NCBI GenBank assembly: GCA_016868665.1
Contig: VGGK01000021.1
Span: forward strand, 1 to 36,476
Length of the DNA stretch: 36,476 bases
Direction of reading: 5' to 3'
From: Chlorobiota bacterium
Lineage (GTDB): Bacteria > Bacteroidota > Chlorobiia > Chlorobiales > Chlorobiaceae
Below the pieces are notes generated by a model, which was given only the letters and a program-made list of their open reading frames with translations, did not search any database and had not been told where the DNA came from. Both the position numbers and the translations under genes were made by a program. How positions within the stretch are numbered: the first letter of the stretch is position 1; each line of letters begins with the position of its first letter. Shown piece by piece: positions 8,025-17,700 of this stretch.

Positions 8025-9881
8025 TTATCTTTTCCGGTAAGCGGAGTACTCCTGAAGGCTTTTTACGCCGAATTCCTGGCGGCGGATGCAGTCTATCGCC
8101 TCGACAGATGCGGCTGCTGCTTCGATAGTGGTAACGAACGGTACGTTGCTTTGCACCGATGCAGCTCCTATGGCTTCCTCGTCATGCAGCGCCTTTTCAC
8201 CTCGCGGCGTGTTGATCACGAAATCGATCTTGCCGTGTTTGATGATGTCGAAGATGTTCGGCCGTCCCTCTTCGCCAACCTTGTAGACCTTCTTGCAGTC
8301 GATTCCGTTCTTCGTCAGGAACTGGTAAGTGCCGGCGGTAGCGACAAGGTCGAAGTCCATGCGGTACAGTTCCCTGGCAATTGCAATGATGCGCTGATCC
8401 TTGTCCTGGTCGTTTACACTGATGAACACCGCACCCGATAGCGGCAGGTGCATGTTGGCAGCCTGGTAAGCCTTGGCAAATGCTTCGGGAAACTGCTCGG
8501 CAAGACTCATGGCTTCGCCGGTCGAGCGCATTTCGGGACCGAGGTAGACCCCTGATTTAACGAATTTCGAGAACGGGAAAACCGGTTCCTTGATGGCCAT
8601 GTGCTTCAGGCCGAGTTCATCACAGTCCTTCAGGTCATATTCGGCTCGCAGATCTGACAGCTTCTCTCCGATCATGATACGGGTTGCTATCTTTACGATA
8701 GGTACGGCCGTGGCCTTCCCGACGAAAGGCACCGTGCGGCTCGCTCTCGGGTTGACCTCGATAACGTAGACTTTTTCATTCTGAACTGCATACTGGACAT
8801 TCATAAGACCGATCACCCCGAGATGTTCGGCAAGAATCCTGGTATAGGCCTTCATGGTTGCGATCACTTCCGGGCTGATATTGCGATAGGGAAGGATCGA
8901 TGTTGAATCTCCGCTGTGGATACCCGCGGCTTCGACATGCTGCATGATGCCGCTGATGACGCAGTCTGAGGAATCAGCCAGAGCATCGATGTCGAACTCG
9001 ACGGCTGTTTCAAGGAACCTGTCGATAAGGAGCGGGTATTTTTCAGAGATGAAGAGTGCCTGATCGACGTATTCTTTCAGGGAGTCGTCGCTGTAGATGA
9101 TTCTCATCGCCCGGCCGCCAAGCACATAACTCGGACGAACAAGAACCGGATATCCTATTCGTGATGTGATTGCCTGTGCTTCCTCGAAGCTGATTGCGGT
9201 ACCGTAGTCCGGATGGGGAATGTCGAGTTGTTCGAGAAGAGATCCGAATTTTTTGCGGTCTTCGGCAAGGTCGATTCCTTTCGACGAAGTCCCGAGAATG
9301 GCTACGCCTGCCTCGTCGAGTTTCGTGGAAAGCTTGAGCGGAGTCTGTCCTCCGAAGCTGACGATGACGCCGAGAGGCTGCTCATGTTCGATAATGCGGA
9401 TGGTGTCCTCGAATGTCAGCGGTTCGAAATAGAGCTTGTCGGCGATATCGTAATCGGTCGAAACCGTTTCGGGGTTGCAGTTCACCATGATGGTTTCATA
9501 TCCCGCTTCGCGCAGGGCGAAAACTGCCTGTACGCAGCAGTAATCGAATTCGATACCCTGTCCTATTCGGTTCGGGCCGCCTCCGAGAATAAGAACCTTC
9601 CTGCGGTCGGAACGGACTGATTCATTTTCCTCGTCGTACGTGGAATAGTGATACGGAGTTTTTGCGTCAAACTCGGCGGCGCAGGTGTCGACGGTTTTGA
9701 ATACCGACACTATGCCATATTTTTTTCGCAGTTCTCTTACTGCGTTTTCCGATGTCCTGAAAATATTGGCAAGCTGACAATCGGAAAAACCATGTCCTTT
9801 TGCTTTTCTGAGCGTTTCTTTCGGGAGTTTGCCCTCGAGGATCCGAACCTCTTCAGGCAGGTCGGCAACGTGTATGGTCAT
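8025..9881 (-). CDS. carB: Carbamoyl-phosphate synthase large chain, C-terminal half (split CarB)
   Basis: At 618 residues this corresponds to roughly the second 60% of the usual 1070-residue CarB. It starts inside the oligomerisation domain (FSDCQLANIF segment), then has the VDTCAAEF motif, the GGGPNRIGQGIEFDY nucleotide-binding segment and the second ATP-grasp domain (RPSYVLGG, EVNPRASRTVPF). It ends with an MGS-like allosteric domain (about residues 480-618, including TAGTYQFLTKNGID). This half phosphorylates carbamate to carbamoyl phosphate for arginine and pyrimidine synthesis. The first ATP-grasp half, which makes carboxyphosphate and carbamate, is not adjacent: ribBA is upstream in divergent orientation. 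The ATG at 9881 gives a clean start, so this is a genuine split gene and not a fragment. The partner gene must lie outside the window. Confidence 0.93.
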   Translation of the reverse strand: MTIHVADLPEEVRILEGKLPKETLRKAKGHGFSDCQLANIFRTSENAVRELRKKYGIVSVFKTVDTCAAEFDAKTPYHYSTYDEENESVRSDRRKVLILGGGPNRIGQGIEFDYCCVQAVFALREAGYETIMVNCNPETVSTDYDIADKLYFEPLTFEDTIRIIEHEQPLGVIVSFGGQTPLKLSTKLDEAGVAILGTSSKGIDLAEDRKKFGSLLEQLDIPHPDYGTAISFEEAQAITSRIGYPVLVRPSYVLGGRAMRIIYSDDSLKEYVDQALFISEKYPLLIDRFLETAVEFDIDALADSSDCVISGIMQHVEAAGIHSGDSTSILPYRNISPEVIATMKAYTRILAEHLGVIGLMNVQYAVQNEKVYVIEVNPRASRTVPFVGKATAVPIVKIATRIMIGEKLSDLRAEYDLKDCDELGLKHMAIKEPVFPFSKFVKSGVYLGPEMRSTGEAMSLAEQFPEAFAKAYQAANMHLPLSGAVFISVNDQDKDQRIIAIARELYRMDFDLVATAGTYQFLTKNGIDCKKVYKVGEEGRPNIFDIIKHGKIDFVINTPRGEKALHDEEAIGAASVQSNVPFVTTIEAAAASVEAIDCIRRQEFGVKSLQEYSAYRKR

Positions 9882-10171
9882 GCGGTTTTATTGATTGTAT
9901 ATGCTATGGAATAATACTGTCAGACAAGGTAAGCAATTCACCGGTCGATAAAAAACCGTGGAAAAGATAAAAAAACCGTTCCTTTACAAAGTTTCGGGCA
10001 AATTTTTTTCAGGGGGCAGACCGAGTTCAGGCCAGGGCCGTTTTTCGGGCAGACAGTGGCTTTCCCTGTCATCGGTTCGGGATTTTTATTTACATTACAG
10101 TGTTTTTCTCCGCTGCAGTCTGTTCTGAAAGCGGGGTGTTTCGCGTTATAACCGATGTAAGAAAACCTTTT

Positions 10172-11446
10172 ATGAAATTCGATACGATTGAATCGGCTAT
10201 TGAGGATATCCGGCAGGGCCGGATGATCATCGTGATTGATGATGAAGATCGTGAAGATGAGGGCGATTTTATCGCTGCCGCCGACCATGTGACCACCGAA
10301 ATGGTGAATTTTATCACCAGAGAGGCCAGGGGATTGCTGTGCGTTGCCATTACCATGGATCGCGCAAAAGAGCTGCAGCTCGATGCAATGGTGCAGCGGA
10401 ACACCTCCCAGCACGAAACCAATTTTACGGTATCTGTCGATGCCATAGCCGAAGGGGTGACCACGGGTATTTCCGTCTACGACCGTACCATGACCATAAA
10501 AATGCTGGGGGATCCTTCCTGCAAGGCTGACGATTTTTCCCGACCGGGTCATATTTTTCCCCTCCGGGCAATGGATGGCGGGGTACTGCGTCGCGTGGGC
10601 CATACCGAAGCGGCCGTCGATCTTGCCCGTCTCGCAGGAAGCAGTCCCGCAGGGCTGCTTTGCGAAATCCTGCACGAGGACGGCAGCATGGCCAGGCTTC
10701 CCGAACTGATGAAGATCAAGGAGAAGTTCAACCTGAAGCTTATTACCATCAAGGATCTTGTTGCGTATCAGATGCAGCGCCGGAAGCTTGTGCAGCGGGC
10801 GGTCGAGTCTAAACTTCCTACCGTGCACGGCGAGTTTCGTCTCATTGCCTACGAGTCGTTTATCGACGGTCACAATCACATCGCTTTTGTAAAAGGCGAC
10901 GTTTCGACTGACGAGCCTGTGCTCGTAAGGGTACATTCCCAGTGTGCCACCGGCGATACCTTCGCTTCCCTTCGCTGCGATTGCGGAAACCAGCTCGCAT
11001 CCGCACTTTCCATGATCGAAAGAGAGGGGCGCGGTGTACTGGTTTATCTCATGCAGGAGGGGCGCGGTATCGGATTGATCAATAAACTCAAGGCATACAA
11101 TCTGCAGGATGAAGGATTTGATACCGTCGAGGCGAATGAACAGCTGGGATTTAAAGCAGATCTGCGCGATTACGGCATCGGCGCCCAGATTCTCCAGGAT
11201 CTCGGTGTCCACAAGATGAGGCTGCTTACAAATAATCCGAAAAAAGTTGTTGGCCTCGAGGGCTACGGGCTTGAGATAGTCGAGCGGGTACCGCTTGAAA
11301 TCGCTCCCAATGCTGTCAATCGGACTTATCTGGAGACCAAGCGCGACAAAATGGGACATATGATTGTCTGTTCCTGTGCCAATGAACAGCATATCTATGA
11401 TCAGATGGTTGCCGGACATGCGAAAAACGAAAAACACAAACCATAA
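10172..11446 (+). CDS. ribBA: RibBA: DHBP synthase / GTP cyclohydrolase II
   Basis: The 424-residue bifunctional riboflavin enzyme has an N-terminal 3,4-dihydroxy-2-butanone-4-phosphate synthase (about 1-205, with [11 protein letters not shown] and the GHIFPLRA motif) and a C-terminal GTP cyclohydrolase II (about 206-424). The latter has its zinc cysteines in the CATGDTF...CDCG region and the QEGRGIGL motif. Both halves keep their key residues, so both first committed steps of flavin synthesis should be active. I start the gene at the ATG at 10172; the frame is open back to 10100, but the homology begins with [10 protein letters not shown]. It diverges from carB and is followed after 30 bases by glyA. 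No FMN riboswitch could be recognised upstream. Confidence 0.96.
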   Translation: MKFDTIESAIEDIRQGRMIIVIDDEDREDEGDFIAAADHVTTEMVNFITREARGLLCVAITMDRAKELQLDAMVQRNTSQHETNFTVSVDAIAEGVTTGISVYDRTMTIKMLGDPSCKADDFSRPGHIFPLRAMDGGVLRRVGHTEAAVDLARLAGSSPAGLLCEILHEDGSMARLPELMKIKEKFNLKLITIKDLVAYQMQRRKLVQRAVESKLPTVHGEFRLIAYESFIDGHNHIAFVKGDVSTDEPVLVRVHSQCATGDTFASLRCDCGNQLASALSMIEREGRGVLVYLMQEGRGIGLINKLKAYNLQDEGFDTVEANEQLGFKADLRDYGIGAQILQDLGVHKMRLLTNNPKKVVGLEGYGLEIVERVPLEIAPNAVNRTYLETKRDKMGHMIVCSCANEQHIYDQMVAGHAKNEKHKP

Positions 11447-11476
11447 CATTCAACAGCAGAAAAAGGAAGAGTTACC

Positions 11477-12802
11477 ATGATGGATACCGACATCCTGAGG
11501 ATGCATGATAAAGAAGTTTTCGAGGCGATAGCAGGCGAAACCCTGAGGCAGACCGAAACGCTTGAACTCATAGCATCGGAGAATTTTACCAGTCGCGCGG
11601 TCATGCAGGCCTGCGGTTCGGTCATGACCAACAAATATGCCGAGGGTTATCCCGGCAAACGCTATTATGGCGGCTGCGAATTTGTCGATGTCGCTGAAAA
11701 TCTGGCCCGCGATCGGGCTAAAAAACTCTTCGGCTGCCAGTATGTCAACGTACAGCCGCACTCCGGCTCGAGCGCGAACATGGCGGTGCTGTTCTCGGTG
11801 CTTAAACCTGGCGACCGCATCATGGGTCTCGACCTGTCTCACGGCGGCCATCTGACCCACGGCAGCGCCGTGAATTTTTCCGGTCAGCTTTTCGACGCGC
11901 ATTCCTATGGTGTCGATCGTCAGACCGGCTGCATCGACATGAATCGTGTCGGGGAGATGGCTCTTGAGGTTCGCCCGAAACTCATCATCTGCGGAGCCAG
12001 CGCTTACTCGCAGGGGTTCGACTTCAAGGCATTCAGGGAGATTGCCGACAAGGCAGGAGCACTGCTCATGGCCGATATTGCTCATCCTGCGGGCCTGATT
12101 GCCGCAGGACTGCTTAACGATCCTATGCCGCATTGCCATTTTGTGACCACAACCACGCACAAAACGCTTCGCGGTCCAAGGGGCGGTATGATCATGATGG
12201 GCAGCGATTTCGAGAATCCGCTCGGCATAACCATAAAAACCAAAACCGGTTCCCGGGTTAAAATGATGTCCGAAGTCATGGACGCCGAGGTGATGCCCGG
12301 AATCCAGGGCGGTCCGCTCATGCACATCATCGCCGGCAAGGCCGTTGCGTTCGGCGAGGCGCTGCAGCCGCAGTTCAGGGAGTACGCGGTTCAGGTGCGC
12401 AGGAATGCTGCCGCGATGGCAGAAACCTTCCTTGCTCTTGGTTACAATATCGTCAGCGGCGGCACGAAAAACCATCTTATGCTGCTCGACCTGCGCAACA
12501 AGGATGTAAACGGCAAAATTGCCGAAAACCTCCTGCACGAAGCCGGGATTACGGTCAACAAGAACATGGTGCCGTTCGACGACAAATCGCCGTTTGTGAC
12601 CAGCGGAATCCGGATCGGCACTCCTGCCATGACAACCCGGGGGATGAACGAAAGCGACAGCCGTGCGATAGCCGCCCTTATCGACAGGGTCATCGCTTCG
12701 GCCAACAGCGCCGGCATCGAGGATGTCTGCCGTTCGGTGCGCAGTGAGATCAGGGAACTCTGCCTTGCACGTCCGCTCGAAGGGTACGAAGTCATGCACT
12801 GA
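11477..12802 (+). CDS. glyA: Serine hydroxymethyltransferase
   Basis: The 441-residue PLP enzyme converts serine and tetrahydrofolate to glycine and methylene-tetrahydrofolate. Visible family motifs are LIASEN at 31-36, [10 protein letters not shown] at 51-60, PHSGSSAN at 94-101, and [14 protein letters not shown] with the PLP lysine K229. The C-terminal region has the [14 protein letters not shown] motif. A GGAAGAG ribosome site precedes the ATG. Length is slightly above the bacterial average of about 415-420. It is 30 bases downstream of ribBA and probably cotranscribed with it. A hairpin follows at 12826-12867. Confidence 0.98.
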   Translation: MMDTDILRMHDKEVFEAIAGETLRQTETLELIASENFTSRAVMQACGSVMTNKYAEGYPGKRYYGGCEFVDVAENLARDRAKKLFGCQYVNVQPHSGSSANMAVLFSVLKPGDRIMGLDLSHGGHLTHGSAVNFSGQLFDAHSYGVDRQTGCIDMNRVGEMALEVRPKLIICGASAYSQGFDFKAFREIADKAGALLMADIAHPAGLIAAGLLNDPMPHCHFVTTTTHKTLRGPRGGMIMMGSDFENPLGITIKTKTGSRVKMMSEVMDAEVMPGIQGGPLMHIIAGKAVAFGEALQPQFREYAVQVRRNAAAMAETFLALGYNIVSGGTKNHLMLLDLRNKDVNGKIAENLLHEAGITVNKNMVPFDDKSPFVTSGIRIGTPAMTTRGMNESDSRAIAALIDRVIASANSAGIEDVCRSVRSEIRELCLARPLEGYEVMH

Positions 12803-12825
12803 AAACCAGTCGAAGTCCATGGAAT

Positions 12826-12867
12826 TAACTGCGTGAAGCCGTCCGACAGGATGGCTTCACGCAGTTA
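12826..12867. terminator. Perfect 15-bp hairpin between glyA and dnaG
   Basis: Arms 12826-12840 and 12853-12867 are perfect reverse complements with a 12-base loop. It lies between the convergent ends of glyA and dnaG. No T-run follows on either side, so it may act as a weak bidirectional terminator or as an RNA 3'-end protector. Confidence 0.65.
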
Positions 12868-12889
12868 TGAACCGATCAGCTGCGCCGTT

Positions 12890-14788
12890 TCAGCGTCCTT
12901 CAAGAATACCGGTGATCATGATGCCAAGATCTGAGGATGTTTTTCTGATCGTCGCATTGAGGTCGATGATCTCTTTCTGCAGTGCAAGCGCTTTTCCGGT
13001 ATCGTTTTCCCTTCGCAGCGTTTCCGTGACATGTATTTTTCTTCTCACAAGCGGTTCGAGTATTATGGTTCTGAACGCATCGAGGAATGCCATAAGGCAA
13101 CGTCGTGCGTGTTCCCGTTCCGCTTCGGGCTGTTCCTGCCACCTGTCGCTGACCGGCTGGTCGATCAGGAGGCCTGCGGCGAGGTTTCTTGCTTCAGCAG
13201 TTGCGAACATGCTGATTTCCGTCGCAGGGTCGATCAACGCATCAGGATTATTGCAGTCCTGCCTGTAACGACGGATCATATGGGCAAGGATTTCCCGAGC
13301 GGCAGGATGCTGCAGTTCGAGCATCTCTTCATGCGATGCCGCAAATTCAAGTACGGCGTTTCCATACATCGTGCTTTCAAGCAGGGCTTTCAGAAAGGTT
13401 TTTTCCGGTACCGTCAACCGTTCCGATCTTTGCGGTTTCTGTTCGATCTCCTCCGGAACGGATGCCTTCCGGTCCTGTCTGAAACGCTGCCGCGAGTCGG
13501 CATGTTCAATGAATTCGTGCAATGCCTGCATGCTGATCCGGAGTCTGGCCGACAGCTCCTGAAGGTAGATCTCCCTTCGTATCCGGTCGGGGATAATCGA
13601 GATTGTGCGGGCTATTGCCTGGATGGCTCCGGCCCTGGTATCCGGCTGATCGAGCGTGCCTGAATCACTGAAATAGCGGAGCTGGAAATCGATGAATGAA
13701 AGCCTGTTCGCATCGGCATACTGCAGGAATCCCTGCCTTTCTTCCCGCCGCACGAAGCTGTCCGGGTCATCACCCGGCGGAAGCATGACGACGTAGGGCG
13801 TTATGCCTTCTGCAAGCAGGATGTCGATACCTCCCATCATGGATTTTTTCCCCGCCGGATCGGCATCGTAGATGAATAGTACCGTTGAAGTGTATTTTCG
13901 CAGTGTCCTGGCCTGATGGCGTGTAAGGGCAGTGCCGCAGGAGGCTACGGCACTCGTGACGCCTGCCTGGTGAAGGGCAAGCACGTCCATATATCCTTCA
14001 ACAAGAATGGCGATTTCAGTCCGACGGATCTCCTGTTTCGCCGAATGCAATCCGTAGAGCAGCTTTGATTTTTCGAAGATCGGGCTTTCCGGAGAGTTCA
14101 GATATTTGGGCGTATCCGGATCGTTGCGGAGCGTTCTTCCGCCGAATCCGACAACCTGTCCTCCGACGGAAAGAATCGGAAAGATCACTCTGTTCCGGAA
14201 TGCATCGTAGCGACTGTTTTTCTGTCTGTTTACCGCGATCAGTCCGAGTTCGGCAAGCAGTATTTCGTTCATTCCGGCACGGTGTGATTCCTGCAGCAGG
14301 TAGTCCCACGATTCGGGGGCATAGCCCAGTCCGAAAGCTGTAATGGTTTCCGGCTTGAGGGCTCGCTCACCGGTAAGGTATGCGAGTCCCTTTTTTCCGG
14401 CATCGCCGAAGAGCGTGCGCCGGAATAGTCTGGCCGCCCATCGAAGCGCGGCGCTTCTGCTCTCTTCTGCTTTGCCTGCCGGGGTCTCTTTTTCGGTGAA
14501 CCTGCTGATATCGATGCCTGTGCGTTTGGCTACCAGTTCAACAGCTTCCGGAAAGCTTACTTTTTCCATTTCCATGACGAAAGTGAAGACATTGCCGCCT
14601 TTGCCGGTTGAGAAGCATTTGTAAATCTGCTTGTCCGGGGATACGATAAAAGAGGGGGTTTTCTCCTGTGTAAATGGCGACAGCGCCTTGAAATTGCGTC
14701 CGGAAGGATTCAGTTGTACATAATCCGAGATGATTTCAGCGATATCGGCTCGCTGGCGGATATCGTCAATAACGCTTTGCTGAATCAT
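12890..14788 (-). CDS. dnaG: DNA primase
   Basis: The 632-residue primase has the usual three parts: an N-terminal zinc-ribbon-like domain (about 1-100), a catalytic core with TOPRIM motif EGYMD (264-268) and the DADPAG acidic motif, and a C-terminal helicase-interaction region. The zinc site is degenerate: spacing of the E. coli C-x2-H-x17-C-x2-C motif is conserved exactly, but the ligand positions read S37, T40, C58 and T61. The fold motif EKTPSF and the following CFSTGKGG segment are kept. It makes RNA primers for replication with DnaB. It diverges from exbB. The ATG at 14788 begins at the conserved IDDIRQRADI start. Confidence 0.96.
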   Translation of the reverse strand: MIQQSVIDDIRQRADIAEIISDYVQLNPSGRNFKALSPFTQEKTPSFIVSPDKQIYKCFSTGKGGNVFTFVMEMEKVSFPEAVELVAKRTGIDISRFTEKETPAGKAEESRSAALRWAARLFRRTLFGDAGKKGLAYLTGERALKPETITAFGLGYAPESWDYLLQESHRAGMNEILLAELGLIAVNRQKNSRYDAFRNRVIFPILSVGGQVVGFGGRTLRNDPDTPKYLNSPESPIFEKSKLLYGLHSAKQEIRRTEIAILVEGYMDVLALHQAGVTSAVASCGTALTRHQARTLRKYTSTVLFIYDADPAGKKSMMGGIDILLAEGITPYVVMLPPGDDPDSFVRREERQGFLQYADANRLSFIDFQLRYFSDSGTLDQPDTRAGAIQAIARTISIIPDRIRREIYLQELSARLRISMQALHEFIEHADSRQRFRQDRKASVPEEIEQKPQRSERLTVPEKTFLKALLESTMYGNAVLEFAASHEEMLELQHPAAREILAHMIRRYRQDCNNPDALIDPATEISMFATAEARNLAAGLLIDQPVSDRWQEQPEAEREHARRCLMAFLDAFRTIILEPLVRRKIHVTETLRRENDTGKALALQKEIIDLNATIRKTSSDLGIMITGILEGR

Positions 14789-15017
14789 GGACGGTGCGGA
14801 TTGCGGTTTCTGGCTTTGGCGGTTATCGTTGCTGTTTCATCTCCTTATCAGTAATTAAGCTAAATCCGGTAATAATCAAGAAAGTCCCTGATGCCGGTTG
14901 TATGATTGCGTTTGTCAATAATTGTTATTCCGATCGTAAGAGGGGAATTTGTTGTATTTATTAAAAAAGATGTCAATTTTTTTTCAGATATTTAGCAAAA
15001 CAGAAGCCAGCAGGTCG

Positions 15018-15032
15018 TCACCATAATTATCA
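15018..15032 (-). promoter_or_regulatory. Possible Fur-type operator before exbB
   Basis: Read on the minus strand, this 15-base site begins with TGATAAT and continues TATGGTGA. Against the 7-1-7 Fur pattern TGATAATNATTATCA, the first half-site is perfect and the second matches about four of seven. It ends only 10 bases before the exbB start codon, where binding would block initiation, and TonB energising operons are commonly iron-regulated. Weak on sequence alone. Confidence 0.3.
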
Positions 15033-15042
15033 TAACTTTTCT

Positions 15043-15789
15043 ATGAAACAGGGTTTTTTTACGGGTATTCTGATCGTCGTGACCTACGCCGTTTCTCTCG
15101 CATTTTATGTGTGGATGGGGACTACCCCGCCAGGTTCGATGTTTCACGCCATATGGCAGGGCGGACCGGTTGTTTCGGTGCTGATGGCGCTGATCCTCAT
15201 GGTGATCGCCTATATAGTCGAACGGGTCATCGCGCTGAACAAAGCCGCCGGAAAAGGCAATATCCCCGAATTCGTCCAGAGCCTCAAGCAGGACATTGAC
15301 GCTGGCTCCATTGAAGACGCCATTGCCAAATGCGACGAGCACCAGAGTTCCCTTTCGGCGGTGCTGCGAGCCGTGCTCGACAGATACCGGAACATGCAGA
15401 GCCTCAATATCACTGATCGTGAGAAGAAAATCAGCGAGATGGAAAAGGCTGTCGAAGAGGCGACCGTGATGGAGATGCCGCTTCTTGAGAAAAATCTCGT
15501 GGCTATTTCCACGATTGCATCGATTTCCACCATGGTGGGACTGCTGGGCACCACGCTCGGCATGATCCGTGCCTTTGCCGCCATGGCTACAAGCGGCGCT
15601 CCCGATGCTGTTCAGCTTTCCCTCGGTATTTCAGAAGCACTGTTCAATACCGCGCTCGGTATCGTCGGAGGTATTATGGGTATTGTCACCTACAATGTCT
15701 TTACCAGCAGGGTGGACCGGTTCAGTTATATGATCGATGAGGCCGCCTTCTATATCATCCAGACTCTCGGAACCGGTAAAGCCCGGTAA
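15043..15789 (+). CDS. exbB: MotA/TolQ/ExbB proton-channel protein
   Basis: The 248-residue inner-membrane protein has helices at about residues 5-25, 40-62, 145-175 and 185-212. The long cytoplasmic loop between helices 2 and 3 and the ISTIASISTMVGLLGTTLGMI signature are typical of TolQ/ExbB. It would form the pentameric proton channel that, with ExbD, powers TonB. The first helix pair differs from E. coli ExbB topology but matches the longer Bacteroidetes/Chlorobi members. Two exbD genes and tonB follow within 100 bases, so this is the first gene of an operon. There is no clear Shine-Dalgarno before the ATG. Role as ExbB and not TolQ is inferred from the tonB partner. Confidence 0.9.
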   Translation: MKQGFFTGILIVVTYAVSLAFYVWMGTTPPGSMFHAIWQGGPVVSVLMALILMVIAYIVERVIALNKAAGKGNIPEFVQSLKQDIDAGSIEDAIAKCDEHQSSLSAVLRAVLDRYRNMQSLNITDREKKISEMEKAVEEATVMEMPLLEKNLVAISTIASISTMVGLLGTTLGMIRAFAAMATSGAPDAVQLSLGISEALFNTALGIVGGIMGIVTYNVFTSRVDRFSYMIDEAAFYIIQTLGTGKAR

Positions 15790-15794
15790 AGGCC

Positions 15795-16328
15795 ATGGCT
15801 CGAATAAAGGCAAAACGGGTAGGATTTCGTCTCGATATGACGCCGATGGTCGATGTGGCGTTTCTGCTTCTTACTTTCTTCATGCTTACGACCAAGTTTC
15901 GTCCGCCTGAAACCGTTCAGATCGACCTGCCGTCCTCGCATTCCGAGCAGAAACTTCCGGAATCCGACGTGCTGACGGTTACCGTCAGCGGCGACAATAC
16001 TTTTTTTATGGGCGTTTCTTCGCAGCAGTCCCGTGAAAAGCTGTTCAACTCGGTCGTCAGACCCAAGCTCAAAGCCGCCGGTCTCTCTCCGGCAGCGCAG
16101 GAGGATTCGCTCAGAACCTTCAGGCTGACGGAAAGTTTCAGCGTCGGACGCGAAGAGCTTGACAGGTTCGTCGTCATGTCGCGTTTCGCCGACCAGAAGC
16201 TTCGTCCGGTCATACGCGCCGATGCCGATGCTGATTATGAATCGGTCAGCCATGTCATCGATGTCTACAAGAAGGCAAATCTTCTGACATTCAACCTGGT
16301 AACCGTTCTTGAAAGGGAGGTACGCTGA
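15795..16328 (+). CDS. exbD: ExbD/TolR-family protein, copy 1
   Basis: A 177-residue biopolymer-transport protein with a short basic N-terminus and one membrane helix. The helix contains the proton-carrying aspartate D20 in the [18 protein letters not shown] motif, and a periplasmic domain follows. It starts 5 bases after exbB. The periplasmic domain is longer than in E. coli ExbD (141 residues), with an insert around residues 75-125. It should sit inside the ExbB pentamer and couple proton flow to TonB movement. Confidence 0.92.
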   Translation: MARIKAKRVGFRLDMTPMVDVAFLLLTFFMLTTKFRPPETVQIDLPSSHSEQKLPESDVLTVTVSGDNTFFMGVSSQQSREKLFNSVVRPKLKAAGLSPAAQEDSLRTFRLTESFSVGREELDRFVVMSRFADQKLRPVIRADADADYESVSHVIDVYKKANLLTFNLVTVLEREVR

Positions 16329-16330
16329 AT

Positions 16331-16855
16331 ATGGGTATGGTCGATTCTCCAAACGGCAATCATCAGGCCAAAAAAGGCCGGCGTCAGCGAAAACGGCTCG
16401 GTTTTCATCTCGACATGACGCCGATGGTAGACGTGGCGTTTCTGCTTCTTACTTTTTTCATGCTTACCACCACCTTCTCGAAATCCAACACCATGGAGAT
16501 CAATATGCCGCCCGAGACGGGGGAGGTGAGAATCGCCGAGCAGAATGTCATGACCGTACGTATTGCCGGTGACGGTATGGCTTACTGTTCGCTCGGCGAG
16601 GAAGTTCCTCGCAGAATAGCTCTTTACGAACCATCAGATTCCCGGAGGATGGTTCTCAGCGGTGACCTTCGATCACTTCTGCGTGAACAGACTGCAGCGA
16701 ACAGAAAGATGGTGATCGTCGTGAAAATCAGTGAAAAAGCCAAGTACAGGAATCTTGTCGATCTCATCGATGAACTGAACCTTATGAAGATCGACCGTTT
16801 CAGCCTGGATGATTATACCGATCAGGACGAGGCTGCAATCAAAGGTGCTGTTTAA
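16331..16855 (+). CDS. exbD: ExbD/TolR-family protein, copy 2
   Basis: The 174-residue protein is a second ExbD, with a longer basic N-terminus (rich in K and R to residue 22), the proton-relay aspartate D34 and a periplasmic domain. Its membrane segment from DMTPMVDV through FFMLTT is identical to that of copy 1, while the periplasmic parts differ strongly. This points to an old tandem duplication with a constrained channel helix. It begins 2 bases after copy 1, with a GGGAGG-like ribosome site about 10 bases upstream inside the end of copy 1. The two copies could form mixed ExbD dimers in one channel. Confidence 0.92.
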   Translation: MGMVDSPNGNHQAKKGRRQRKRLGFHLDMTPMVDVAFLLLTFFMLTTTFSKSNTMEINMPPETGEVRIAEQNVMTVRIAGDGMAYCSLGEEVPRRIALYEPSDSRRMVLSGDLRSLLREQTAANRKMVIVVKISEKAKYRNLVDLIDELNLMKIDRFSLDDYTDQDEAAIKGAV

Positions 16856-16887
16856 CAATCCGGAACCGGTAAAGGAGGAACTGGCAG

Positions 16888-17700
16888 GTGTCTTCGAATT
16901 TGGACAACATTCACAGGAAAGCAAGCGGAAAAATTACCGCATGGTCGTTCGTGGAAGAGTTTCTCGATACCGACCGGCTCAGAAGAATCGATTACGGCAA
17001 TCTTGCGTTGCGCAGGCAGGCGCATCTTTTTCTGACGCATGGGGTTATCACGTCAATCGTGCTGCTCGGCATTTTCTGGCTTGTTTCCGCTAATTGGAAT
17101 GCCTTACTCTCACTCGGCGGTTTTTCATCGAATGACGATGCCCCCATGGTCGAATGCTATGAAGTGGTAACGAATGTCACCCAGCTTCCCCCTCCACCTC
17201 CGATCGCGCCTCCCCCTCCCGCCACCGTTACGCCGGCGGCAGTCACACCTGCCCCGCCGAACGTCGGCAAGATAAAAACCGTCAAGGAGGCCGAGGCTCC
17301 TCTGCAGCAGACGCTTGCCACCCAGAAGGAGATCAAGCAGGCGATTCAGACCCAGACTTCCGGCGGAACCGGAAGCGTCGGCGGTGCATCGGCAAGCGAC
17401 GAGGTGCCCATGTTTGTGCCGTGTGAAAAGATGCCGGGCTTTCTTGACCAGAAAAAGCCGGCCTATCCTGAAATGGCAAGGACTGCCGGTATTGAGGGAA
17501 GGGTGTTCGTCAGCGTGCTGATAGGAGAGGATGGGCGTCCGATCAAGGCCAAAGTCATGAAGCGCGTTCCTGCGGATTGCGACGTGTTCGATGCGGTCGC
17601 AATCAAATCGGTCATGGAATCCAGATACTATCCTGGTATCCAGAACGGCAGTCCCATCAAGGTATGGTTTACCGTTCCGATACGGTTCCAGCTCGATTAA
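16888..17700 (+). CDS. tonB: TonB-family energy transducer
   Basis: The 270-residue protein has a cytoplasmic N-terminus of about 50 residues, one membrane helix (about 52-70) and a proline-rich spacer (about 95-120, with runs of PPPPP). It ends with a TonB C-terminal domain (about 190-270: [16 protein letters not shown] and a terminal VPIRFQ strand). It should span the periplasm and pull on outer-membrane receptors for iron or vitamin uptake. Translation starts at GTG, chosen because an AAAGGAGG ribosome site lies 9 bases upstream. The cytoplasmic N-terminus is longer than in E. coli. It is the last gene of the exb operon, and its stop codon overlaps that of the convergent gene. Confidence 0.92.
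   Translation: MSSNLDNIHRKASGKITAWSFVEEFLDTDRLRRIDYGNLALRRQAHLFLTHGVITSIVLLGIFWLVSANWNALLSLGGFSSNDDAPMVECYEVVTNVTQLPPPPPIAPPPPATVTPAAVTPAPPNVGKIKTVKEAEAPLQQTLATQKEIKQAIQTQTSGGTGSVGGASASDEVPMFVPCEKMPGFLDQKKPAYPEMARTAGIEGRVFVSVLIGEDGRPIKAKVMKRVPADCDVFDAVAIKSVMESRYYPGIQNGSPIKVWFTVPIRFQLD

Noticed and set aside
9882-10171. Possible FMN riboswitch before ribBA (GGGGGCAG and TTTCGGGCA fragments)
   Set aside because: The conserved GAAATTCCC and ACCGGCGG parts of the FMN aptamer are absent, so the resemblance is accidental.
9938-12820. Long antisense open frames (503 and 456 residues) opposite ribBA and glyA
   Set aside because: Both are shadows of well-conserved sense genes with intact catalytic motifs; compositions are rich in His/Arg/Gly as expected for antisense frames.
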